64,000 nt of DNA from Aquimarina algicola (GTDB taxonomy: Bacteria; Bacteroidota; Bacteroidia; Flavobacteriales; Flavobacteriaceae), in NCBI RefSeq assembly GCF_006443095.1, contig NZ_VFWZ01000011.1, forward strand, positions 62,001 to 126,000, written 5' to 3'. A program made the translations under genes and the position numbers. This document shows, in pieces, positions 1 through 8,883 of this stretch. How positions within the stretch are numbered: position 1 is the stretch's first letter; the number at the start of each line of letters is the position of its first letter. The notes beneath the pieces were generated by a model. The model searched no databases, had not been told where the DNA came from, and saw nothing but the letters and a program-made list of their open reading frames with translations.

Positions 1-1
1 C

Positions 2-1180
2 AAAAAAACACAAAAAACAAGACTCATTACAAGTGTTAGAGGTGTATTAAACCCCTACAAAGATTACAAAGCATTTTTAAAATTAGGAAAAAATCCTGAT
101 TTAGAATTTATAATATCAAACACTACCGAATCAGGTATAGCTTTAGACGAAAGAGATAAAGATTTTAATACACTTCCCAATTCTTTCCCGGGAAAACTTA
201 CCGCACTATTATTTTATCGTTTTTTGCACCTAAAAGGTGACAATATCAAACCTATAACTATAATTCCTTGTGAATTAATTGATCGAAATGGGGATAAACT
301 TAAAGAAAATATTCTTCGTTATGCATGGATATGGAGGTTACCTGATGGATTCAAAATATGGCTCGACAAGAATGTAAGTTTTTGCAATACACTGGTAGAT
401 AGAATCGTTCCGGGATTTCCTAGAGATACTATCAAAACTGTTCAAAAAAACATAGGTTATGAGGATCATTTGGTTGTAAAAGCAGAACCTTTTCATCTTT
501 GGGTCATTGAAACTCCAAATGACAACATTCATCAAAAATTACCTATTGAAGGAACAGGATTAAATATAAAATATGTTACGGATAAGACTCCTTATCGAAC
601 CCGAAAAGTTAGGATATTAAATGGGGCTCATACTGCTCTTGTACCTTTTGGATATTTAAACGGCATAAGATTCGTTAGAGAAGCTGTAGAAAATGAGTTG
701 ACAATATCTTTTTTACATCAAATAATTTTTGATGAGATCATACCTACACTTGATTTACCAAAAGAGGAATTAGAATATTTTGCTGAAGCAGTTATAGAAC
801 GTTTCAAAAATCCTTTTATAGATCATTTACTTATAAGTATTGCTTTAAATTCTATTTCTAAATTCAAAGTACGTGTATTACCTACAATTCTTTCGTATCT
901 CGAAAGAAAAGGGAAATTACCTGAAAAACTAGTACAATCCTTTGCATGGCTTCTTGTTTTTTATAGAGGGTATTATGATGATAAAACAATTCCTTTAAAA
1001 GACGATCAAAGTGTCATCTCTTTCTTCCAGGAAATTTGGAAAAATGAAGACTTAGACACTATTATTGAGAAAATACTAGAAAATACGATGTTATGGGATA
1101 CCAACTTAAACAAAGTTCCTTTATTACATGCTACTTTATCTCATGAGATAAAAAATATCTTGCTAAAAACTGTATTTTAA
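2..1180 (+). CDS. uxaB: Tagaturonate reductase (altronate oxidoreductase), 5' end outside window
   Basis: The frame is open from base 2 to the stop, giving 392 residues of a protein that normally has about 480, so the gene begins before the window. It belongs to the long-chain mannitol dehydrogenase family. The phrase NTLPNSFPGKLTA is characteristic of the UxaB branch, and the catalytic K-x4-N-x2-H signature is intact (Lys codon at 605, reading KVRILNGAH). The enzyme reduces tagaturonate to altronate with NADH in galacturonate catabolism in the cytoplasm. The missing N-terminus would hold most of the Rossmann domain. No other uronate gene follows, so the rest of the pathway would lie upstream. 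A fructuronate reductase of the same family is the main alternative. Confidence 0.82.
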   Translation, partial: KKTQKTRLITSVRGVLNPYKDYKAFLKLGKNPDLEFIISNTTESGIALDERDKDFNTLPNSFPGKLTALLFYRFLHLKGDNIKPITIIPCELIDRNGDKLKENILRYAWIWRLPDGFKIWLDKNVSFCNTLVDRIVPGFPRDTIKTVQKNIGYEDHLVVKAEPFHLWVIETPNDNIHQKLPIEGTGLNIKYVTDKTPYRTRKVRILNGAHTALVPFGYLNGIRFVREAVENELTISFLHQIIFDEIIPTLDLPKEELEYFAEAVIERFKNPFIDHLLISIALNSISKFKVRVLPTILSYLERKGKLPEKLVQSFAWLLVFYRGYYDDKTIPLKDDQSVISFFQEIWKNEDLDTIIEKILENTMLWDTNLNKVPLLHATLSHEIKNILLKTVF

Positions 1181-1384
1181 CCCCATTAAAACAACACTGA
1201 TCAACAAAACGATGTTTAAATTTATAGTTTGATACATCAAAATGAGACATCATTAGGATGAATTCAATTTTGTATCATAAAATAATTAATTATCAAACCT
1301 AAAAAAGTAAGATGTATACATCTTTTTGAAAATTATCGATACTAGAAAAAAGAGACATTTATGAAATTCTTTATTCTGGATATT

Positions 1385-1392
1385 TATTTTTG
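1385..1392 (+). promoter_or_regulatory. -7 box (TATTTTTG) ahead of the AraC gene
   Basis: TATTTTTG fits the Bacteroidota -7 consensus TAnnTTTG and lies 38 bases before the ATG at 1431. The rest of the 250-base spacer after the reductase gene shows nothing recognisable. Confidence 0.45.
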
Positions 1393-1430
1393 TTTTAAAA
1401 AAAAAGCAATTAATGTAAGTCATAGAATAT

Positions 1431-2276
1431 ATGAAAGCGATTACACTTCCTGATGAGTTGGTACGAGAACCCTCTTTGTCAGTTGGTGTTTTTGATTATA
1501 TTAGTAATCAAGAAATTTCTAAACAACATATTGTTCTCAACAAAAATACTATCAGTTTCTTAAGAGAAGGAACTAAAGAAGTTTTCTCAGAAAATTCGTC
1601 TTTTGCCATTGATAATTCTCAGTTTCTACTGATGAAATCGGGAAAATGTCTGATGACTGAAAAGCTCTCGCAAACTAATAATTACAGAAGTATTTTATTA
1701 TTTTTCTCTAATGAAGTAATTTCAGAATTTATAAGAAAATTTGAGATCCGTACATCTAAACCAAAAATTAATCAGTCTATTCATGCTTTTGAATACGATA
1801 TATTTATTACTCGTTTTGTAGACAGCTTACTAGATATTACCAAATTTTCAAAAGAAATACAGCACAATATTTTAAAGATTAAGTTTGAAGAGTTGATGCT
1901 TTACTTAATTGAATCCAAAGGAACTGATTTTTTATATCCTCTAATTACTGATCCAGGGAATCCATCTCAAAAATTCATTCACACTGTTGAACGCAATAAA
2001 TACAATAAGTTAACATTACAAGAACTTTCGTTTTTATGCAACATGAGTATTTCTTCTTTCAAAAGAGAATTCAAAAAACATTATCTCATATCGCCTATAA
2101 AGTGGTTTCAGAATAAAAGATTAGAATATGCTTTCCACTTAATAAAAGACGAACAAAAAAGGCCTTCTGATATTTATTCTGATGTAGGGTATGAAAACTT
2201 ATCTAGCTTTATCCAAGCATACAAAGCAAAATATGGTTTAACTCCCAAACAGCATCAAAACAATTTGAACTTTTAG
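1431..2276 (+). CDS. AraC-family transcriptional regulator
   Basis: The protein has 281 residues. The C-terminal 95 or so form two helix-turn-helix motifs typical of AraC/XylS proteins (SISSFKREFKKHY, then YENLSSFIQAYKAKYGLTPKQ). The N-terminal 180 residues resemble the cupin-like sensing part found in this class in Bacteroidota, with no closer match recognised. The next gene on the same strand encodes a PEBP-family secreted protein with its own -7 box 50 bases after this stop, so the regulator may control it. The inducer is unknown. Confidence 0.85.
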   Translation: MKAITLPDELVREPSLSVGVFDYISNQEISKQHIVLNKNTISFLREGTKEVFSENSSFAIDNSQFLLMKSGKCLMTEKLSQTNNYRSILLFFSNEVISEFIRKFEIRTSKPKINQSIHAFEYDIFITRFVDSLLDITKFSKEIQHNILKIKFEELMLYLIESKGTDFLYPLITDPGNPSQKFIHTVERNKYNKLTLQELSFLCNMSISSFKREFKKHYLISPIKWFQNKRLEYAFHLIKDEQKRPSDIYSDVGYENLSSFIQAYKAKYGLTPKQHQNNLNF

Positions 2277-2324
2277 CAACATTTTTTGAACTGTTCTCTA
2301 TCTTTTCGAATACGTCTCGCAACG

Positions 2325-2332
2325 TAATTTTG
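2325..2332 (+). promoter_or_regulatory. -7 box (TAATTTTG) for the PEBP-family gene
   Basis: TAATTTTG matches TAnnTTTG and ends 26 bases before the ATG at 2359. TCGAATA occurs on both sides of it (near 2306 and 2335), possibly a regulator site. Confidence 0.55.
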
Positions 2333-2358
2333 TTTCGAATAATTAAATCATTGAGAAC

Positions 2359-2907
2359 ATGAAAAAAATACATTTGATGTTAGGGCTAATGCTTACAATA
2401 TCAGTAACCACATTAGCACAAAATACATTTACACTTACAAGTAAAGATCTAGGCGGGCAAGCAACGCAAATACAAGAGTTTAATGGTTTTGGTTGCTCAG
2501 GAAAAAATGAATCTCCTCAATTATCATGGACCAATGCACCTGCAGGAACAAAGAGTTTTGCAGTTACAATGTATGATCCAGATGCACCAACCGGAAGTGG
2601 TTGGTGGCATTGGTTGGTATTTGATATTCCAGCAAATGTAAACGAACTTGTTTCGAATGCAGGTAATATTGATTTGAATATTGCTCCAAAAACAGCGATA
2701 CAAAGTATTACTGATTATGGTACAAAAGGATATGGAGGTCCTTGTCCTCCTAAAGAGCATGGTTTACATCAATATATCATAACTGTTTATGCCTTAAAGA
2801 CGGAAAAGCTTGGACTTGATGAGAATACGAATGCAGCTGTGGTTGGATATTATCTATCAAATAATATCCTTGCAAAATCAAGTATCGTAGCATACTATCA
2901 AAGATAA
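2359..2907 (+). CDS. Exported YbhB/YbcL-type PEBP-family protein
   Basis: The 182-residue protein starts with a signal peptide ending near LAQ (residues 18-20) and then shows the phosphatidylethanolamine-binding fold seen in bacterial Raf-kinase-inhibitor-like proteins. Landmarks are the ligand-pocket motifs DPDAPTGSGWWHW and YGGPCPPKEHGLHQY. Most bacterial members have no proven ligand. It is probably periplasmic. It follows an AraC regulator and ends at a strong terminator, so it is likely transcribed alone. Confidence 0.9.
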   Translation: MKKIHLMLGLMLTISVTTLAQNTFTLTSKDLGGQATQIQEFNGFGCSGKNESPQLSWTNAPAGTKSFAVTMYDPDAPTGSGWWHWLVFDIPANVNELVSNAGNIDLNIAPKTAIQSITDYGTKGYGGPCPPKEHGLHQYIITVYALKTEKLGLDENTNAAVVGYYLSNNILAKSSIVAYYQR

Positions 2908-2930
2908 TATCGTATTCGCTTTAACATTTC

Positions 2931-2968
2931 AAAAATGAGGGATTGCAATCCCTCATTTTTGATTTTTT
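2931..2968 (+). terminator. Rho-independent terminator after the PEBP-family gene
   Basis: Bases 2931-2960 are a perfect 30-base palindrome (arms of 15, around GGGATTGCAATCCC), with A-rich and T-rich flanks and a further T run. It should act in both directions. Confidence 0.85.
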
Positions 2969-3100
2969 ATATGTTAACAAACTAAGATTTCTTCATATTA
3001 GAAATGCAATCCCCTACAAATAATAAATTCATCAAAATAAGTACGTTTTTATTACATAAAATATACTTTTTTAACATAAATAAAAATTAAATATCAACAC

Positions 3101-3180
3101 TCAAACGTTTTCGTAAAATATTCGGAAGCCCAAAAATTGTTAAAGATTATTTTTTTACAAACCTTTACTATAACGTTTGA
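3101..3180 (+). promoter_or_regulatory. Inverted repeat in the amylase upstream region
   Basis: TCAAACGTT at 3101-3109 is repeated in inverse as AACGTTTGA at 3172-3180, 62 bases apart, in the 335-base gap before the amylase gene. The second copy is 62 bases before the ATG. This could be a paired operator site with looping. Apart from this and the terminator, the gap shows nothing else. Confidence 0.35.
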
Positions 3181-3242
3181 AAAATCTTGTAAGAAAAAGA
3201 TTTTCAAATAGTTAAACAAAACACAAACCAAACTTTTTATTT

Positions 3243-6200
3243 ATGAAAAAATCACTCTATTTAGGAATAATACTGATTTTATTCTCATTAAAAATCAGTG
3301 TAGCCCAATCAAACAGAAATATACCTTTTGCATGGGAGAATGCCACCGTATATTTTGTATTAACAGATCGTTTTGAAAATGGAGATACCTCTAATGATTT
3401 CTCTTATGGAAGACAAAGAAATGGCCCTCCCCTAAGAAGTTATGAAGGAGGTGATTTGCAAGGATTAATCAATAAAATCGATAGTGGATATTTTGATGAC
3501 TTAGGAGTGAATGCAATTTGGATCACACCTCCTTATGAAAACATACATGGTTCTATTGGTGGTGCCGGCTATGCATTTCATGGGTACTGGGCAAAAGATT
3601 GGACAACTATAGACCGTAATCTTGGAACAGATGCGCTATTTCAAACTTTTGTTGATCGAGCACATGATCATGGTATTCGAGTAATTATGGATGTAGTACT
3701 CAATCATGTCGGGCCAGATAATTCTAGAGATGATTCCTGGCCATCAGAATGGGTACGAAGAGAGCCTACTTGTAATTTTCAAGGTCCGGGAGGCAACATC
3801 CCTTGTGAATTGGTCGACAATCTACCCGATATTAGAACAGAATCTAACAGCAATGTATCACTACCCGGTTGGTTACTCAATAAATGGAATCAAGAAGGAA
3901 GAAGACAGCAAGAAGAAAATGAATTAAATGATTTTTTTAACAGAACAGGTTATCCTAGAGCTCCTAGATATTATATCATAAAATGGTTAACAGACTATGT
4001 TAGACAATATGGAGTTGATGGTTTTAGAGTTGATACTGTAAAGCATGTTGAAGAATTTGTATGGAAAGAGTTAGAAAGAGAAGGTTTAATTGCATTAAGA
4101 GAATGGAAAGATAATAATCCATCTAAAAAACTTGATGATCTAGATTTTTGGATGACAGGAGAAGTATTTGGCTACTCAGCGCCAAGTATGGGGAGAAGAT
4201 TTACAGGAGATGGCTTTAATGTTGATTACTATGATAATGGATTTGCTAACCTAATTAATTTTGAATTTAGATTTAATGCAAATGACGGTCTCGAAAGCAT
4301 TTTTAGCAGATATGACAACTTATTACAAAATCAATTGGGTAATGGTAAAAGTTCTTTAAATTTTTTGGCAAATCATGATACAGAGGAAGTATTTGATAGA
4401 AATCGTACCAGAACATTTGAAGCAGGTACAAAGTTATTATTAACTCCCGGTCCTGCACAAATCTACTACGGTGATGAAACTTCTAGAACATTAACCCCCG
4501 GAGGTGGAGCCTCAGGTGATGCGACCTTACGGTCTAACATGAACTTTAACGAGTTAAATAATCCAAACTCTAAGGCTTCATTAACGCTGATACATTTTCA
4601 GAAACTAGGAAAATTTAGAAGAGAACATGTTTCAGTAGGTGCAGGAAAACATAGTAAATTACAAGATACCCCATATACGTTCAAAAGAGAATATAATCAA
4701 AATGGTATTAATGATAAATCTTTGGTATATACCGGTAATGATGGAGATTTTATAGGAGCTCTTAATGTTTTTGGCATCTGGCCTGATGGCACACAACTAA
4801 AAGATTATTTTTCTGATCTTACAGCAACAGTTTCTAATGGATCTGTTTCTTTTGGTACCAATTTTGGTTTGGTATTGATTGCAGAACCTCTTAGTATATC
4901 AGATTCTGTAAACTTATCAGTAACACCGGCATCAGGATCCTCTAATAATTCTTTTACTGTAGAGATGACAGCATCTACGACAACACCAGGAGGCAGCGTA
5001 AATATTTTTTATACTACAGATGGTTCAGAACCTTCTTCAGCTAGTATTCCGTACACAGCACCATTCAACATAAATACAACGACTACAATAAAAGCAGTTG
5101 CCATTGATTCTGCCGGAAACCAATCTTCTGTAATCACAAGAGAGTATTCGATTTTTGACGGTAATCCTTTTGATATTTATTTTAAGAAGCCATCAAATTG
5201 GTCTTCTGCCTTTGTATATCTATTCAATCAGAACACAGGAGAAGTATTATCAGGCTTTCCTGCTTGGCCGGGAGTTGCTATGGATTCGGTAGAGGGTACA
5301 CCATGGTTTACTTACAATGTAAATCAAAATGTTCAGGTAGGTATTGTGTTTAATGATAATGGAGGAGCACAAACCGATGATCTTACAAGAACAAAAGAAG
5401 GATGGTATGATAATCAATGGTTTGATGATTGCCCATCTGACTGTCCTTTACTTACACAAGTACCAGAGCTTACCGTATCACCTGATTCAGGTACATTTGA
5501 TCAAAATGTTACTGTATCAATAAGTGCCACAAATTCTGGATCAATATTCTATACATTAGATGGGTCAACTCCAAGTGTAAACAGCATTCCTTATAACAGC
5601 TCATTTACCATTTCAACAATTGGCGTTACAGAGCTTAAAGCTATTGCTGTTAATACTGCCGGCAGTTCTTCTGTCATCACAAAAACATATACTATAGAAC
5701 AAAATACAGGGAGTTATGTGGTAAACTTTAAAAAACCAAATAGCTGGAATACGGCATACATCTATTTATTTGATAAAAATGCCGGTGGTCCAATTTCTGG
5801 TTTTCCTGCATGGCCGGGAGTAGCCATGTCAACTATTGATAATACACCTTGGTTTACCTATACAATCGATCAATCTGTAGAAGTAGGTATTGTGTTTAAT
5901 GATAACGGAGGAGCACAAACCGATGATTTATTCAGAAATAGTGAGGGTTGGTATGATAATCAATGGTTTGATAATTGCCCATCTGATTGTCCTCAGAATA
6001 CAGCTCCCGGATTTGAAGTATACTTTAAAAAACCTACAAATTGGGGTACTGCATTTATCTATTTGTTTGATAAAAATGCCAATACTCCTCTTTCTGGGTT
6101 CCCTACATGGCCTGGGATAGCTATGTCTGCTATAAATAATACCCCATGGTTTGCATACACAATCGACCAATCTGTAGAAGTAGGTATTGTTTTTAATGAT

Positions 6201-6572
6201 AACGGAGGATCACAAACCGATGATTTATTTAGAAATAGTGAGGGTTGGTATGATAATCAATGGTTTGATAATTGCCCATCTGATTGTCCTTCTTCCGGTA
6301 TCAGATCAATAGCTGATCAAACAGAAACATTAGTAAAAGCATTTCCAAATCCATTTAACGAAACGGTCACACTTACTTTTTCTGAAGATGTAAAGAAAAA
6401 TCCTGTGTCTGTAGAAATGTATGACCTATCAGGATATAAAACCCAATTAATTCCTCAAGAAAAAATAAAGACCAAAACTATGACGTTCAATACCTCAGAA
6501 CTTCCAAAAGGTATTTATATGATCAAAGTAACATCAAATAATACTTCAAAAATCATGAAACTAGTGAAATAG
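3243..6572 (+). CDS. Secreted GH13 alpha-amylase with CBM26-like modules and T9SS tail
   Basis: The 1109-residue protein has a signal peptide (cut after VAQ, residue 22), then a GH13 catalytic barrel. The conserved GH13 regions are present: DVVLNH (D150), FRVDTVKH with nucleophile D264, GEVF with acid/base E307, and FLANHD with D379. Two chitobiase C-terminal-like beta domains follow (about 559-636 and 742-819), interleaved with three CBM26-like starch-binding modules (about 641-735, 825-918 and 923-1018). The last 75 residues are a type IX secretion sorting domain (FPNPFNE ... GIYMIKV ... KIMKLVK). It should be exported and surface-attached or released to degrade starch-type glucans. No susCD genes are nearby. 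The second and third CBM modules are almost identical in DNA. Confidence 0.95.
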   Translation: MKKSLYLGIILILFSLKISVAQSNRNIPFAWENATVYFVLTDRFENGDTSNDFSYGRQRNGPPLRSYEGGDLQGLINKIDSGYFDDLGVNAIWITPPYENIHGSIGGAGYAFHGYWAKDWTTIDRNLGTDALFQTFVDRAHDHGIRVIMDVVLNHVGPDNSRDDSWPSEWVRREPTCNFQGPGGNIPCELVDNLPDIRTESNSNVSLPGWLLNKWNQEGRRQQEENELNDFFNRTGYPRAPRYYIIKWLTDYVRQYGVDGFRVDTVKHVEEFVWKELEREGLIALREWKDNNPSKKLDDLDFWMTGEVFGYSAPSMGRRFTGDGFNVDYYDNGFANLINFEFRFNANDGLESIFSRYDNLLQNQLGNGKSSLNFLANHDTEEVFDRNRTRTFEAGTKLLLTPGPAQIYYGDETSRTLTPGGGASGDATLRSNMNFNELNNPNSKASLTLIHFQKLGKFRREHVSVGAGKHSKLQDTPYTFKREYNQNGINDKSLVYTGNDGDFIGALNVFGIWPDGTQLKDYFSDLTATVSNGSVSFGTNFGLVLIAEPLSISDSVNLSVTPASGSSNNSFTVEMTASTTTPGGSVNIFYTTDGSEPSSASIPYTAPFNINTTTTIKAVAIDSAGNQSSVITREYSIFDGNPFDIYFKKPSNWSSAFVYLFNQNTGEVLSGFPAWPGVAMDSVEGTPWFTYNVNQNVQVGIVFNDNGGAQTDDLTRTKEGWYDNQWFDDCPSDCPLLTQVPELTVSPDSGTFDQNVTVSISATNSGSIFYTLDGSTPSVNSIPYNSSFTISTIGVTELKAIAVNTAGSSSVITKTYTIEQNTGSYVVNFKKPNSWNTAYIYLFDKNAGGPISGFPAWPGVAMSTIDNTPWFTYTIDQSVEVGIVFNDNGGAQTDDLFRNSEGWYDNQWFDNCPSDCPQNTAPGFEVYFKKPTNWGTAFIYLFDKNANTPLSGFPTWPGIAMSAINNTPWFAYTIDQSVEVGIVFNDNGGSQTDDLFRNSEGWYDNQWFDNCPSDCPSSGIRSIADQTETLVKAFPNPFNETVTLTFSEDVKKNPVSVEMYDLSGYKTQLIPQEKIKTKTMTFNTSELPKGIYMIKVTSNNTSKIMKLVK

Positions 6573-6597
6573 CTTACAGCCAAAAATCTAGAAAAAG

Positions 6598-6629
6598 CCT
6601 GCTATTAATATACAATAGCAGGTTTTTTT
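6598..6629 (+). terminator. Terminator after the amylase gene
   Basis: CCTGCTATT and AATAGCAGG form a 9-bp stem with a 7-base loop, followed by seven T. Confidence 0.9.
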
Positions 6630-6681
6630 GATGCTTTGTCTCAAATTCTTTTTAGACAGCAGATGAGTTATTTTAATCCTT

Positions 6682-6689
6682 TACTTTTG
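6682..6689 (+). promoter_or_regulatory. -7 box (TACTTTTG) for the LytTR regulator transcript
   Basis: TACTTTTG fits TAnnTTTG and would start a transcript near 6696, leaving about 125 bases before the regulator's ATG. That leader contains the short frame at 6715-6819. Confidence 0.5.
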
Positions 6690-6714
6690 CATATCAGATA
6701 TTACATAAATACTG

Positions 6715-6819
6715 TTGAAAGAATTCAGGGTAGAAATTAATATTAAGCAAGAAGACAGAAAATATTTTGAAGAGAAAAGAACAATAGTTACATTAATGCT
6801 CCCCTTACAAAAGAAATAA
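6715..6819 (+). pseudogene. Possible 3' remnant of a sensor histidine kinase, or a leader peptide
   Basis: An open frame of 34 codons (first possible start TTG) ends 2 bases before the ATG of the LytTR regulator. Its last residues, RTIVTLMLPLQKK, read like the end of a histidine-kinase ATPase domain, which commonly finishes with a GTxVTLxLP strand. LytTR regulators usually follow their kinase gene, and here the kinase is absent. The frame could be what remains after a deletion. Alternatively it is a short leader ORF or chance. A stop lies at 6706-6708 in the same frame. Confidence 0.3.
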
Positions 6820-6821
6820 AT

Positions 6822-7550
6822 ATGATTAAAACTATACTTATTGAAGATGAGTCCTACATAAGAAAAGGATTAATTGCCCTTATTGATACCTTAGATAAAG
6901 ATCTTACAATTGTAGGAGAGTGCGGATCTGTAGAAGAAGCGGTAACCGTAGTCAAAGCTTGCAAACCGGATTTAATTTTTCTTGATATTAATTTACCAGA
7001 TGGTAATGCTTTTGATTTTTTAGCACAAACTGAAGAACTCAATTTTAAAGTAATTTTTGTTACTGCTTATGATGAATTTGCATTAAAAGCTTTAAAACTA
7101 GGAGCTATTGACTATATCTTAAAACCAGTAGATATAGAAGAGTTAGAAATAGCAATTGATAAAGCTATAGCAGCAACACACAGCGCTCAAAAAGAGAAAA
7201 TACAAATCGTCAAAAACGAACTAGATACAAACAGATTGGTATTAAGTCTACAAGACGGATATCAGGTCATTAATATTAATGAACTCCAATTTTGTAAATC
7301 TGATAAAGGATATACAACATTTTATCTCTCTAACAAAAAGCCAATTATCGCTTCAAAACCTTTAAAGCATTTTATAGACAAATTACCTGCTTCAAAATTT
7401 GTGAGAACACACCAATCTTGTATGGTCAATCTAGATTATGTAGATAGATACGATAAAAGCGGAATGATCATATTAAAAGACAACCAACAAATTCCCGTAT
7501 CTATTCGTAAAAAAGAAGAATTTCTTTCTAAGTTGCTTGCACGCGATTAA
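6822..7550 (+). CDS. LytTR-family response regulator (orphan)
   Basis: The 242-residue protein has a receiver domain (residues 1-120; phospho-acceptor D55 in IFLDINLPDG; LKPVD switch lysine) and a C-terminal LytTR DNA-binding domain (about 140-240, with KHFIDKLPASKFVRTHQSCMVN-type core). Such regulators take phosphate from LytS- or TPR-type sensor kinases and bind pairs of short direct repeats about 21 bp apart. No kinase gene is adjacent. Three downstream promoters carry exactly such paired repeats, which makes genes at 7797, 8884 and 9536 its likely targets. That link is inferred from the sequence. Confidence 0.93.
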   Translation: MIKTILIEDESYIRKGLIALIDTLDKDLTIVGECGSVEEAVTVVKACKPDLIFLDINLPDGNAFDFLAQTEELNFKVIFVTAYDEFALKALKLGAIDYILKPVDIEELEIAIDKAIAATHSAQKEKIQIVKNELDTNRLVLSLQDGYQVININELQFCKSDKGYTTFYLSNKKPIIASKPLKHFIDKLPASKFVRTHQSCMVNLDYVDRYDKSGMIILKDNQQIPVSIRKKEEFLSKLLARD

Positions 7551-7657
7551 TCATAAATATACGCAACAAAGACATCCTTTGAAAAAAGTACAAGCTTATA
7601 AACCTAAAATATATTCTAAAAAGTTAGCATAAAGAAAATACTTTCTATATATCCAAA

Positions 7658-7727
7658 ACGAATATTGATTACTATATGACGAATATAGATTCTCTGTTCG
7701 ATAAGGGATACCTCATGTCTATTTTTG
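7658..7727 (+). promoter_or_regulatory. Promoter with paired 21-bp-spaced repeats (putative LytTR site) and -7 box
   Basis: ACGAATATTGATTA (7658) and ACGAATATAGATTC (7679) are direct repeats one 21-bp period apart, matching at 12 of 14 positions. The second starts exactly 41 bases before the -7 box TATTTTTG (7720-7727). The same arrangement occurs at 8782 and 9434. Confidence 0.65.
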
Positions 7728-7796
7728 AAGAGATATGTAATTAAAAAACCAATTTAAATACTTCAAAAAAAAATTTAATCACAAAAAAATTCAGAC

Positions 7797-8549
7797 ATGA
7801 AAGTAACAAAGCTTTTATCAACATTACAAGTTTCATTATTACTAATAGGAACCATTTTATTTTTTACGAATTGCGAAAGAGATGAAGAAATAATACCTGA
7901 AAACACTATCAAAAGTGTTAGTATCCCTAATATAAGTGGATATTACACCGGTAGTGATAAAGGGCATTATTATATTAAACAGATTGACAACAATATTTTC
8001 TGGATGGGAGAAGACCCTACAGGGATTTGGGTAAACATATTCAGAGGAACTCTTGTTGGCAATAAGATTTCGGGTATATTTTATGATGTGCCCAAAGGAC
8101 GAAATAGAGGGTTTAGAGAATTAGAGTTCGTTGTAAACGGCAATGTCATCAACAAAACCTATGGTCCGGGATTTGGAGGTAATGTATTAACAAAATCGGT
8201 AAAACCAAATGATCTTCCCGGTGAGCGTCCTCAGGGATTTGGCACCAAGGATAACATCAATGATCTTACAGGTAAATGGAAAGCCAATGACAGAGGTACG
8301 TACTATATCAGACAAATTGGAGATAGAGTTGTATGGTTTGGAGAACAGGACTATACTTCAGGAAGACCTGTTTGGTCTAACGTAGCATTTGGAACCAGAG
8401 TCGAAGATACTATTACTCTAGAGTGGGCAGATGTACCAAAAGGCCGTAATGGTGGATCAGGACAATTAACATTAACAGTTGATGATGCTAATCAATTATC
8501 CAGAATTCGTGTAAGCGGTGGATTTGGCGGTAGCCGTTGGAAGAGATAG
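7797..8549 (+). CDS. Lipoprotein with two copies of a W/G-rich beta repeat
   Basis: The 250-residue protein has a lipoprotein signal peptide with lipobox FTNC (Cys26). Two homologous units of about 85 residues follow, each with the pattern YYIxQI...W.GE...W.N...GT...I...DVPKGRN (about 45-125 and 155-245). I recognise the repeat from uncharacterised secreted bacterial proteins but know no function for it. It is probably anchored in a membrane facing the periplasm or cell surface. Its promoter carries the putative LytTR repeats and a terminator follows, so it is a single-gene unit. Confidence 0.75.
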   Translation: MKVTKLLSTLQVSLLLIGTILFFTNCERDEEIIPENTIKSVSIPNISGYYTGSDKGHYYIKQIDNNIFWMGEDPTGIWVNIFRGTLVGNKISGIFYDVPKGRNRGFRELEFVVNGNVINKTYGPGFGGNVLTKSVKPNDLPGERPQGFGTKDNINDLTGKWKANDRGTYYIRQIGDRVVWFGEQDYTSGRPVWSNVAFGTRVEDTITLEWADVPKGRNGGSGQLTLTVDDANQLSRIRVSGGFGGSRWKR

Positions 8550-8651
8550 TAACATCACAAAATATAAAATACTATTATACAAATAGAAGTATTTAAACAA
8601 AATCAATCTTTTCATTAAAGTGTTGGGTTTTTTAACACATGTTGAAGTGAG

Positions 8652-8685
8652 CCTCGGATTTTAAAAAAATCCGGGGTTTCTTTTT
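8652..8685 (+). terminator. Terminator downstream of the repeat lipoprotein
   Basis: CCTCGGATTT and AAATCCGGGG pair (one G-T) around a six-base loop, followed by TTTCTTTTT. Confidence 0.8.
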
Positions 8686-8737
8686 GTAATCTAATTCGGA
8701 TACCATTTATAAGAACACCTCTTCTCTACTCTATTTC

Positions 8738-8768
8738 TTTTTAAGCCTCATGACGTTGTATTTTTAAT
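8738..8768 (-). repeat. 31-bp inverted repeat, left arm
   Basis: The reverse complement of these 31 bases matches 9519-9549 at 30 positions. Read on the minus strand, the arm contains a start like that of the gene at 9536 but reaches a stop after six codons (MRLKKK). The two arms bracket the gene at 8884-9399 and the promoter of the gene at 9536. Confidence 0.85.
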
Positions 8769-8781
8769 TTCTAAAAACAAT

Positions 8782-8851
8782 ACAAAAATATATTCATTTC
8801 CTACGAATCTATATTCAGCAATACACGATACCACCCTAACAGCTAATTTTG
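8782..8851 (+). promoter_or_regulatory. Promoter with paired 21-bp-spaced repeats and -7 box, for the gene at 8884
   Basis: ACAAAAATATATTC (8782) and ACGAATCTATATTC (8803) are spaced by 21 bp, and the second lies 41 bases before the -7 box TAATTTTG (8844-8851). A 29-base stretch here (8792-8820) matches 9444-9472 at 26 positions, and each copy ends 63 bases before its start codon. Confidence 0.65.
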
Positions 8852-8883
8852 AACAAAACAATAACGACTAAAAGACATAAAAA

